NCBI GenBank assembly: GCA_050247895.1
Contig: JBFWTJ010000263.1
Location: 1-5,000, forward strand
Source of the DNA: CAVPEW01 sp050247895
GTDB lineage: Bacteria > Actinomycetota > Acidimicrobiia > Acidimicrobiales > VFJN01
DNA length: 5,000 nucleotides
Direction of reading: 5' to 3'
The position numbers and the translations under genes were made by a program. The notes beneath the pieces are model-generated. The model saw only the letters and a program-made list of their open reading frames with translations, was not told where the DNA came from and made no database searches. Positions 1 to 5,000 of this stretch are shown in pieces. Position 1 is the stretch's first letter. Every line of letters begins with the position of its first letter.

Positions 1-1694
1 TGCAGGATGTGGGTGCCGGTGTGGTTGCGGCGGATGGCCGACCGGCGCTCGACGTCGATCGCCGCCGTCGCCGCCTGGCCGGCCTCGACCGTCCCCTCGA
101 CGAGTTGGGCCCGGTGGCGGTGCAGGCCGGGCAGGCCGTAGGTCGTGTCGAGCACCTCGAGCCGGCCGGTGTCGGTGGTGATCGTGCCGGTGTCGCCGAC
201 CTGGCCGCCGGACTCGGCGTAGAAGGGCGTGCGGTCGAGGAACACCGCCAGGGCGTCGTCGCCCTCGGGGATCACGGCCAGCACGGTGGCCTTGGTCTCG
301 TCCTCCCCGCGACCGGTGAACTCGGTCGGTCCGAAGGAGTCGAGCACGCCCTGGAAGGACGAGAGGTCGCGGTAGAGGTCGGCCTCGCGGGTCCCGGCCT
401 TGGACCGGTCCTGGGCCCGGCCCAGCGCGGCCCGGTAGCCGTCCTCGTCGACGTCGATGCCGAGCTCGGCGGTGATCTCCTGGGTGACCTCCAGCGGGAA
501 GCCGTAGGTCTCGTAGAGGTCGAAGGCGACCTCGCCGGGCAGCGTGGCGCCCTCGGTCAGGTCGGCCAGCTTGGCGTCGAGCAGGGTCGTGCCCCGCTTG
601 AGCGTCTGGCGGAAGCGGTCCTCCTCGCGGGCCAGGATCCCCGTGATGCGGTCGGCGCCCTCGACCAGCTCGGGGTAGGCGTCGCCCATCACCTCGACCA
701 CCGCGCCGACCAGGGTCGGGGTGACCTCGCGCTCGGTGCCGAGCAGGTACGCGTAGCGCACGGCCCGCCGGGTGATCCGGCGCAGCACGTAGCCCCGGTC
801 CTCGTTGGAGGGGATGACCCCGTCGGCGACCAGGAAGGTCATGGTCCGGGCGTGGTCGGCCAGGACCTTGAGGGCCACGTCGGTCCGGTCGTCGACGCCC
901 AGGCGCCGCCCGGTGAGCGACTGCGCGGTCTGCACGAGGCGGTCGAGCGGGTCGACGTCGTAGACGACGTGGGTCCCGTTGATCGCGGTGAGCATGCGCT
1001 CCAGGCCGGCCCCGGTGTCGATCCCCCGGCGGGGCAGGTCGGTCAGCTCGCCCGACGCCTGGCGGAAGTACTGCGGGAACACCAGGTTCCAGATCTCGAC
1101 GTAGCGGTCCTGCGCCGCGGGTTCGGCCGGCCCGCCGTCGGGGCCGAAGTCGGGGCCGTAGTCCCAGAAGATCTCCGAGGACGGCCCGCAGGGCCCCGTG
1201 TCGCCCATCTCCCAGAAGTTGTCCTTGTCGAGCCGCTGGATGCGCTCGGCGGGGAAGCCCACGGCGTCGGTCCAGATCTCGGCCGCCTCGTCGTCGCTGA
1301 CGTGGACCGTGACCCACATCCGGTCCGGCTCCAGGCCCAGGACCTCGGTCAGCAGCTCCCAGGCCCACGGGATCGCCTCGGCCTTGAAGTAGTCGCCGAA
1401 GCTGAAGTTGCCCAGCATCTCGAAGAAGCTGAGGTGCCGTGGGGTGCGACCGATGGCGTCGAGGTCGTTGTGCTTGCCCCCCGCCCGCACGCACCGCTGC
1501 ACGGTGGCCACCCGGGCCGGGCTCCACGGGACGGCCTCCTCGCCCAGGAAGTAGGGGACGAACTGCATCATCCCCGAGTTGGTGAACATCGGGGCGGTGG
1601 GGTGCGTCGGGATCAGGCTGGCCGAGGGCAGCAGGACGTGCTGCTTGCCGGCGAAGAACTCGTTCCACGCACGCCGCAGGCGGTCCGCGTCCAT
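1..1694 (-). CDS. alaS: Alanyl-tRNA synthetase, N-terminal 564 residues (3' end outside window)
   Basis: This cytoplasmic class II aminoacyl-tRNA synthetase charges tRNA-Ala with alanine and hydrolyses mischarged Ser- or Gly-tRNA-Ala. The ATG at 1694 opens MDADRLRRAWNEFFAGK, the usual AlaS beginning. The catalytic-domain signatures appear in order: RCVRAGGKHNDL (67-78), FEMLGNFSFGDYFK (91-104), GPCGPSSEIF (167-176) and GIDTGAGLERM (224-234). The tRNA-recognition region follows, with ADHARTMTFLVADG (279-292) running into SNEDRGYVLRR. The editing domain starts near FYAESGGQVGD (491-501), and the last visible residues are NHTGTHIL, giving the editing-site HxxxH pair at H558 and H562. The window edge cuts the gene there; the family is usually about 870-890 residues, so roughly a third is missing, including the distal editing Cys/His and the C-terminal domain. 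No strong Shine-Dalgarno is seen. It lies 45 bases after the small membrane protein gene. The identification is essentially certain; the start is very likely. Confidence 0.98.
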   Translation of the reverse strand, partial: MDADRLRRAWNEFFAGKQHVLLPSASLIPTHPTAPMFTNSGMMQFVPYFLGEEAVPWSPARVATVQRCVRAGGKHNDLDAIGRTPRHLSFFEMLGNFSFGDYFKAEAIPWAWELLTEVLGLEPDRMWVTVHVSDDEAAEIWTDAVGFPAERIQRLDKDNFWEMGDTGPCGPSSEIFWDYGPDFGPDGGPAEPAAQDRYVEIWNLVFPQYFRQASGELTDLPRRGIDTGAGLERMLTAINGTHVVYDVDPLDRLVQTAQSLTGRRLGVDDRTDVALKVLADHARTMTFLVADGVIPSNEDRGYVLRRITRRAVRYAYLLGTEREVTPTLVGAVVEVMGDAYPELVEGADRITGILAREEDRFRQTLKRGTTLLDAKLADLTEGATLPGEVAFDLYETYGFPLEVTQEITAELGIDVDEDGYRAALGRAQDRSKAGTREADLYRDLSSFQGVLDSFGPTEFTGRGEDETKATVLAVIPEGDDALAVFLDRTPFYAESGGQVGDTGTITTDTGRLEVLDTTYGLPGLHRHRAQLVEGTVEAGQAATAAIDVERRSAIRRNHTGTHIL

Positions 1695-1701
1695 CCGGGG
1701 G

Positions 1702-1707
1702 AGCCTA
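1702..1707 (-). promoter_or_regulatory. Possible -10 element (TAGGCT) of a near-leaderless alaS promoter
   Basis: On the minus strand TAGGCT fits the TANNNT pattern of actinobacterial -10 boxes and ends 7 bases before the alaS ATG. That would put transcription start at or within a base or two of the start codon. No recognisable -35 hexamer lies 16-18 bases upstream. The same GGTAGG(C/T)T string occurs in the equivalent place before rarA. Alternatively the AGG inside it is a weak Shine-Dalgarno with a long 9-base spacer. This is inference from motif and position only. Confidence 0.35.
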
Positions 1708-1739
1708 CCGGCCGCACCCCGTGGCCCCGGCCGCCCGGT

Positions 1740-1979
1740 TCAGCCGCCGGGGGTCACGGCGTCGCGGATCTCCGCCTCGCGCCGGGCCATGGCCGCCCGC
1801 CCGTCGGCCACCGCGGCCCGCACGTCGTCGCCGAAGGTGCGCACCGCGCTCGACACGTCGGCCGACACCTGCTCGGGGCGCCACCGGGCGATCCGCTCCC
1901 GGGCCTTCACCATGAGCCAGAAGGAGCCGGTCGTGCCCACGAACATGCCGACGGTCAGCCAGAACAGGCGCTTGATCAC
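1740..1979 (-). CDS. Small membrane-anchored protein, DUF6167-like, upstream of alaS
   Basis: This is a 79-residue protein of unknown function. It begins MIKRLFWLTVGMFVGTTGSF, a short basic start followed by one hydrophobic segment (about 5-24). A basic stretch comes next (KARERIARW, 26-34), then a charged, probably helical tail rich in Ala, Arg, Asp and Glu, with VRTFGDDVRAAVADGRAAMA at about 46-65. This layout, and the position directly before alaS, match the small DUF6167 family of Actinobacteria; the family name is from memory and context. The GTG start at 1979 overlaps the stop of the DUF948 gene in the string GTGA, suggesting translational coupling, and GAGG sits 5 bases upstream. A longer reading frame exists upstream to 2522, but that part runs across the DUF948 gene and lacks family-like sequence. 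Coding is likely; function is unknown. Confidence 0.85.
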   Translation of the reverse strand: MIKRLFWLTVGMFVGTTGSFWLMVKARERIARWRPEQVSADVSSAVRTFGDDVRAAVADGRAAMARREAEIRDAVTPGG

Positions 1980-2344
1980 CGCGACCTCGCCCGCCGGCGC
2001 CGGAAGCCCCGGGCCGCCTCGCTCGTGCCGCTGGCCACCGCCATGGCCTTGATCACCGGCGCCGAGATCGCCCGGTAGGCCAGCTTGGAGCTGGCGTCGA
2101 CCGTGCCCGAGATCGATTCGGCCCGGTCGATGATCCCGTCGACCCGGTCGAGCTCCCCGTTGGCCACCCGGACCGCCTCGGCCAGCTCTGCCATGACCGG
2201 CAGCGCCTCGTCGTGGAACGCCTCGACCGCGTCGTGCACCGCTCGCAGCGTGCGCAGCGCGGCGGCGAGCGTGAAGCCGAGCAGCACCACGGCGGCCACG
2301 CTGGCGATGGCCACGATCACCGCGGCGAGGTCGACGGCGCTCAC
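1976..2344 (-). CDS. DUF948 family membrane protein
   Basis: This is a 122-residue protein of unknown function, expected to be a single-pass membrane protein. One hydrophobic segment (about 5-28, VDLAAVIVAIASVAAVVLLG) is followed by a long amphipathic, likely coiled-coil helix (about 30-78). The C-terminal block AYRAISAPVIKAMAVASGTS (89-108) runs into the basic end RGFRRRRARSR; a YRA...PxIK...GT pattern before an Arg-rich end is what I recall for actinobacterial DUF948 proteins. The GTG start at 2344 overlaps the rarA stop in GTGA, and its own stop overlaps the next start in the same way. There is no convincing Shine-Dalgarno, so it probably depends on ribosomes finishing rarA. The family assignment rests on architecture plus conserved synteny (rarA - DUF948 - DUF6167 - alaS); the biochemical role is not known. 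Confidence 0.9.
   Translation of the reverse strand: MSAVDLAAVIVAIASVAAVVLLGFTLAAALRTLRAVHDAVEAFHDEALPVMAELAEAVRVANGELDRVDGIIDRAESISGTVDASSKLAYRAISAPVIKAMAVASGTSEAARGFRRRRARSR
1985..1988 (-). promoter_or_regulatory. Shine-Dalgarno GAGG that supports the GTG start at 1979
   Basis: GAGG on the minus strand (within GCGAGG) lies 5 bases before the GTG start of the 79-residue membrane protein. It is inside the last codons of the DUF948 gene. It supports choosing this start over the long upstream extension of the same frame. Confidence 0.5.
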
Positions 2345-3660
2345 TGCTCGTCGTCGGGGGTGGCGGCCATGCGGGTGCGGATCTCCTGCTCGAAGCCGTG
2401 CGTGGAGGGTTCGTAGTACACCCGGCCAAGCAGCTCGTCAGGCAGGTACTGCTGGGCGACCCAACCCTCGGGATGGTCGTGAGGATAGTCGTAGCCCTCC
2501 CCGTGGCCCAGGGATGCGGCACCCCGGTAGTGGGCGTCGCGCAGGTGGGCCGGCACCTCGCCCGCGGCGACGTGGCGCACGTCCTCCCGGGCGCTCCAGA
2601 TGCCCACCGCGACCCGGTTGGACTTCGGCGCGGTGGCCAGGTGCACGGTGGCCTGGGCCAGGTTGAGCTGCGCCTCGGGGAGTCCCACGTGCTCGACGGC
2701 CTGGGCCGCCGCGGTGGCCACGAGCAGGCCCGTCGGATCGGCCAGGCCCACGTCCTCGCTGGCCAGGATGACCAGCCGTCGGGCGATGAAGCGGGCGTCC
2801 TCGCCGGCCTCGAGCATGCGGGCCAACCAGTGGAGCGCGGCCTGGGGGTCCGAGCCGCGGATCGACTTGATGAAGGCCGAGACCACGTCGTAGTGGTCGT
2901 CGCGGCCGTAGCGCAGGGCCTTGGTGCCCAGCGCCGCCTCGGCGTCGGCCAGCGCGACCACCGTCGTCGCGCCGGGACCCGCGGGCTCGGCCCTGGCCCG
3001 GGCCAGGGCGACCGCCACCTCGAGGCTGGTCAGCACGTGGCGGCCGTCGCCCGCCGCGTGGTCCACGAGGTGGGCCACGGCGTCGTCGGTCGCCGTGGCG
3101 CCCTCGACCTCCAGGCCCCGGGCCACGAGGTGGCGGGCCGCGTCGTCGGACAGGGGTCGGAGCCGGAACAGGGTCGAGCGGCTCAGCAGGGGCGGGTTGA
3201 CCTCGAAGAAGGGGTTCTCGGTCGTCGCCCCGATGAGGGTCACCAGGCCGGACTCGACGCCGGGCAGCAGGGCGTCCTGCTGGGACTTGTTGAAGCGGTG
3301 GACCTCGTCGAGGAACAGGATCGTGCCCTGGCCCCGCTCGCCGAGCCGCTGCTCGGCCCGGGCCAGCAGCTCCCGGACGTCCTTGACCCCGGCCGACACC
3401 GCGCTGAGCTGCTCGAAGGCCTTGGCCGTGTGGGCGGCGATGGCCTGGGCCAGGGTCGTCTTGCCCGTGCCCGGCGGCCCCCACAGGACGACCGAGGAGA
3501 GCCGGTCGGCTTCGATCAGCGTGCGCAGGGGCCGGCCCGGCCCGAGCAGGTCCTCCTGGCCGACGATGTCGTCGAGGCGCCGGGGCCGCAGCCGCGCCGC
3601 CAGGGGCGCCTGGCCGGCGAGGGCCTCGCGGGCCGCGGCGGCGAAGAGGTCGTCGGCCAC
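2341..3660 (-). CDS. rarA: Replication-associated recombination protein A (AAA+ ATPase, RarA/MgsA)
   Basis: RarA (MgsA; homologous to yeast Mgs1 and human WRNIP1) is a cytoplasmic AAA+ ATPase related to clamp-loader subunits. It forms tetramers, acts on stalled replication forks and interacts with SSB in studied bacteria. The 439-residue product is of normal family length and complete. Visible motifs are RPRRLDDIVGQEDLLGPG (25-42), Walker A GPPGTGKT (61-68), Walker B ILFLDEVHRF (114-123) followed by NKSQQDALLP, sensor 1 GATTENP (144-150), the Arg-finger region LLSRS (158-162), and sensor 2 GDGRHVLTSLE (204-214). The MgsA C-terminal domain holds DDHYDVVSAFIKSIRGSDP (254-272) and YPHDHPEGWVAQQYLPDEL (392-410). 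The GTG start at 3660 gives VADDLF; no good Shine-Dalgarno precedes it, but a TAGGTT element does. The stop overlaps the DUF948 start by 4 bases. Identification is very secure. Confidence 0.98.
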   Translation of the reverse strand: MADDLFAAAAREALAGQAPLAARLRPRRLDDIVGQEDLLGPGRPLRTLIEADRLSSVVLWGPPGTGKTTLAQAIAAHTAKAFEQLSAVSAGVKDVRELLARAEQRLGERGQGTILFLDEVHRFNKSQQDALLPGVESGLVTLIGATTENPFFEVNPPLLSRSTLFRLRPLSDDAARHLVARGLEVEGATATDDAVAHLVDHAAGDGRHVLTSLEVAVALARARAEPAGPGATTVVALADAEAALGTKALRYGRDDHYDVVSAFIKSIRGSDPQAALHWLARMLEAGEDARFIARRLVILASEDVGLADPTGLLVATAAAQAVEHVGLPEAQLNLAQATVHLATAPKSNRVAVGIWSAREDVRHVAAGEVPAHLRDAHYRGAASLGHGEGYDYPHDHPEGWVAQQYLPDELLGRVYYEPSTHGFEQEIRTRMAATPDDEQ

Positions 3661-3668
3661 GGGGCTCG

Positions 3669-3674
3669 AACCTA
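3669..3674 (-). promoter_or_regulatory. Possible -10 element (TAGGTT) of a near-leaderless rarA promoter
   Basis: TAGGTT on the minus strand fits TANNNT and ends 8 bases before the rarA GTG, so transcription would begin at or just before the start codon. It lies just after the hairpin that follows the phoX-like gene, the order expected for terminator then promoter. No clear -35 is visible. The parallel element before alaS raises the likelihood, but a weak AGG ribosome-binding site is an alternative reading. Confidence 0.35.
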
Positions 3675-3676
3675 CC

Positions 3677-3710
3677 GTGGCCCGACCGCCCGGCCCCCCG
3701 ACCGGCCCAC
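3677..3710 (-). terminator. GC-rich hairpin between the phoX-like gene and rarA
   Basis: In the minus-strand RNA, GUGGGCCGGUCG (3710-3699) pairs with CGGUCGGGCCAC (3688-3677). Eleven of 12 positions pair, two as G-U wobbles, with one G-G mismatch and a 10-base loop. It starts 4 bases past the phoX-like stop. No U-run follows, so it is not a classical intrinsic terminator; U-less hairpins have been proposed as terminators in actinobacteria. In such GC-rich DNA a chance stem is possible. Confidence 0.35.
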
Positions 3711-3714
3711 GCCC

Positions 3715-4908
3715 TCAGGTCGGACAGGGCGGCACCGTGGTCGTCGTGGTGGGGGGCGGAGGGCCGGTCGTGGTGGTCGTCGGGCCCGGTCCGGCCCCGC
3801 CCCGGAACGGCCCGGAGACCTCGTAGGTGCGACCCGGCGAGCTCTGCTCGCTGAAGTACATGCGGGTGCCGCCGGGGTCGAAGGCCACGCCGGCCAGCTC
3901 CGATTCGGAGACCTCGAGGCGCAGGAAGAGCGTGACCTCGCCCTCGGGCGTGATCATCACGATCTCCATGTTCCCGCCGTCCTCGCAGACGAAGACGTCG
4001 CCCGAGGACGACACCGTGACGTTGTCGACGCCCTCGAGCGGCGAGGAGGCCCGGTACACGACGGTGAGGCGGTTGGCCGCGGGCTCATAGGTCCAGACCC
4101 GGTTGTCGCCCTTGCTCGTGAACCAGATCCGGCCCGCGTCGTACCAGGCGCCCTCGCCGCCGTCGAAGCGCCGCACGCCCGACACCTGGTCCCTGGTGGG
4201 CTTCGAGCTCCCGCTCGGGTCGGGCACGCGGGCCCAGCCGAGGGTCCCGTCGCGCTCGGTCATCACCTCGAGCTCGCCCCGGGAGAGGTCGGGCCAGGTG
4301 GCGGGCCGGAAGCGGTACAGGGCGCCGTCGTCCTCGTCCTCGGTGAGGTACACGGCCCGGCCCGGCGGGTCGACCGCCGCCGCCTCGTGGTTGAACCGGC
4401 CCATCGCCGGTCGGGCCACCGCGCGCCGGGCGCCAGAAGGGTCGCACTCGTGCACCTGGCCCCGGCTCACCTCCTCGCAGGAGAGCCAGGTCCCCCACGG
4501 CGTGGGGCCGCCGGCGCAGTTGCGCGAGGTGCCCGACAGGATGCGACCGGCGCCCACGATCGCGCCCCGGGCGTCGAAGCGGATCGTGCCGACACCGCCC
4601 CCCTGGGAGCCCACCTCGCTGTTCGAGGTGTAGATCCAGCCGCCGTCGGCGGTGGCGAAGGTGGCGCCGCCGTCGGGCTTCTCGTGCCACCGGTAGCTGG
4701 TGGAGCCGACCGCTCGACCGGTGATCGCCAGCACACGGGAGCTGAAGCCCGCGGGCAGCCGCAGGCGGTTCCCGTCCGCCGGCTGGAGCGGGCCGTAGGG
4801 GCTGGCCGCCCGGGTCGCCGCGTGGGCCAGCCGGTTCCAGAGGCCGGGTGCCGCGCCGAACGCCGTGCCGCCCAGGACGACCTTCGTGAGGAACTCTCGC
4901 CTGCGCAT
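3715..4908 (-). CDS. Tat-exported PhoX-family (DUF839) putative phosphatase, short form
   Basis: This 397-residue protein belongs to the PhoX/DUF839 family, whose studied members are secreted Fe/Ca-dependent alkaline phosphatases. It opens MRRREFLTKVVLGGTAFGAA, a twin-arginine signal (R3-R4-x-F-L) with probable cleavage near LAHA|AT (about 30). PhoX-like landmarks follow: TSNSEVG (94-100), NCAGGPTPWGTWLSCEE (130-146), GRFNHEAAAVD (170-180), YLTED (187-191), GVDNVTVSSSGDVFVCEDGG (293-312), AGVAFDPGGTRMYFSEQ (339-355) and TYEVSGPF (361-368). The Cys-Glu-Glu and FNHEA elements agree with the family's metal-site regions, though ligands cannot be verified here. A Thr/Pro tail ends PPCPT. At 397 residues it is shorter than the classical enzymes of about 600 or more, so phosphatase activity is inferred. 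The ATG at 4908 was chosen because it directly precedes the Tat motif; an in-frame ATG at 4995 would bury it. Confidence 0.92.
   Translation of the reverse strand: MRRREFLTKVVLGGTAFGAAPGLWNRLAHAATRAASPYGPLQPADGNRLRLPAGFSSRVLAITGRAVGSTSYRWHEKPDGGATFATADGGWIYTSNSEVGSQGGGVGTIRFDARGAIVGAGRILSGTSRNCAGGPTPWGTWLSCEEVSRGQVHECDPSGARRAVARPAMGRFNHEAAAVDPPGRAVYLTEDEDDGALYRFRPATWPDLSRGELEVMTERDGTLGWARVPDPSGSSKPTRDQVSGVRRFDGGEGAWYDAGRIWFTSKGDNRVWTYEPAANRLTVVYRASSPLEGVDNVTVSSSGDVFVCEDGGNMEIVMITPEGEVTLFLRLEVSESELAGVAFDPGGTRMYFSEQSSPGRTYEVSGPFRGGAGPGPTTTTTGPPPPTTTTTVPPCPT
3718..3780 (-). repeat. Low-complexity Thr/Pro tail of the PhoX-like protein
   Basis: Two runs of five threonines (codons at 3766-3780 and 3736-3750) are separated by GPPPP and followed by VPPCPT. 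They are encoded by near-repetitive ACC/ACG and CCC/CCG codons. Such tails are typically flexible linkers on exported actinobacterial proteins, here perhaps crossing the cell wall. The repetitive DNA is prone to slippage and to assembly error. Confidence 0.8.
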
Positions 4909-5000
4909 GGATCCGACACAACCACGACAGAGCGTGCAATTACCACTACGTATCGTGGGATAGGTGCGGAGAAATGTGGTGATTGTCCGAATCATCCGAT
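4909..5000 (-). promoter_or_regulatory. Leader/promoter region of the PhoX-like gene
   Basis: This stretch is distinctly richer in A and T than the rest of the window, as expected of a promoter. It holds a possible weak -35-like TTGCAC and a GGTAAT string, but no convincing spaced -35/-10 pair. GGA 5 bases before the ATG is the only ribosome-binding candidate. No GTTCACC-type Pho-box direct repeat is visible. The window ends before the next gene upstream, so it may be a shared divergent promoter. Confidence 0.4.
4943..4958. promoter_or_regulatory. Imperfect palindrome, candidate operator
   Basis: CCACTACGTATCGTGG has perfect 4-base arms (CCAC/GTGG) around an 8-base core that contains TACGTA, itself a perfect palindrome but one base off centre. 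It lies 35 bases before the ATG of the PhoX-like gene, a sensible place for a repressor site. No regulator is recognised, and a palindrome this short could be chance. Confidence 0.25.

Noticed and set aside
1709..1733. CGGCCG...CGGCCG hairpin between the small membrane protein and alaS
   Set aside because: Only a 6-base stem with a 13-base loop and no U-run; expected by chance in DNA this rich in G and C.
9..2078. Long plus-strand open frame of 689 codons opposite alaS
   Set aside because: It lies in exact codon register opposite alaS, where a stop arises only if alaS uses TTA, CTA or TCA codons, which are rare at this GC content. The product is a low-complexity Gly/Val/Arg/Asp string with no recognisable domain, while the minus strand encodes unmistakable AlaS.
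1740..2522. Extending the 79-residue protein upstream to an ATG at 2522 (260 residues)
   Set aside because: The extra part overlaps the DUF948 gene and the end of rarA in another frame and is Arg/Gly/Pro-rich shadow sequence. The GTG at 1979 has a GAGG ribosome-binding site and the GTGA coupling overlap.
2438..3484. Open frames inside rarA on both strands (for example 2438-3484 minus, 2921-3826 plus)
   Set aside because: They are Arg/Gly/Pro- or Ser/Ala/Arg-rich shadows of rarA, which carries all RarA motifs over its full length.
3661..3674. GGTTCGAGCCCC on the minus strand resembling a tRNA T-arm
   Set aside because: No acceptor stem, anticodon arm or D-arm can be built around it; it is the short leader of rarA.
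4085..4946. Alternative open frames over the PhoX-like gene (4085-4939 and 4467-4946 minus, 4103-4633 plus)
   Set aside because: Arg/Pro/Ser/Ala-rich products without domains; the PhoX frame has signal peptide and family motifs throughout.
4909..4995. Start of the PhoX-like protein at the ATG at 4995, adding 29 residues with a CTLCRGC cysteine cluster
   Set aside because: It would push the Tat twin-arginine motif away from the N-terminus, and the added stretch is AT-richer leader DNA. The CxxCxxxC look is most likely chance.

Overview
This is a very GC-rich window with strong G/C bias at third codon positions. Every supportable gene lies on the minus strand, so transcription runs from right to left. 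The gene order, the sequence of the small membrane proteins and the Thr/Pro tail on the secreted protein point to an actinobacterium. My best guess is a member of the Acidimicrobiia, inferred from style and not proven.

Layout, reading right to left along transcription. An AT-richer leader (about 4909-5000) precedes a Tat-exported PhoX/DUF839-family protein (4908-3715). A 54-base gap follows, holding a GC-rich hairpin and then a possible -10 element. Next is rarA (3660-2341), the AAA+ replication-recombination factor. A DUF948-type membrane protein (2344-1976) and a 79-residue membrane-anchored protein resembling DUF6167 (1979-1740) follow, each joined to the gene before it by a 4-base GTGA stop/start overlap. 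After a 45-base gap comes alaS (1694 to beyond base 1), alanyl-tRNA synthetase, cut by the window edge inside its editing domain. About 564 codons of alaS are visible.

The rarA - DUF948 - DUF6167 - alaS order is a known actinobacterial housekeeping neighbourhood. The three overlapping genes form a tight translationally coupled unit. rarA and alaS each carry a GGTAGG(C/T)T element 7-8 bases before the start codon, which could be the -10 box of a nearly leaderless transcript. The PhoX-like gene is probably a separate unit upstream.

No RNA genes, mobile elements, CRISPR arrays, or plus-strand genes were found, and no gene-free stretch exceeds 300 bases. I see no convincing novel system here. 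The observations worth a second look are regulatory (possible leaderless promoters, a hairpin between phoX and rarA, a palindrome upstream of phoX) and the short PhoX-like protein with its Thr/Pro tail.
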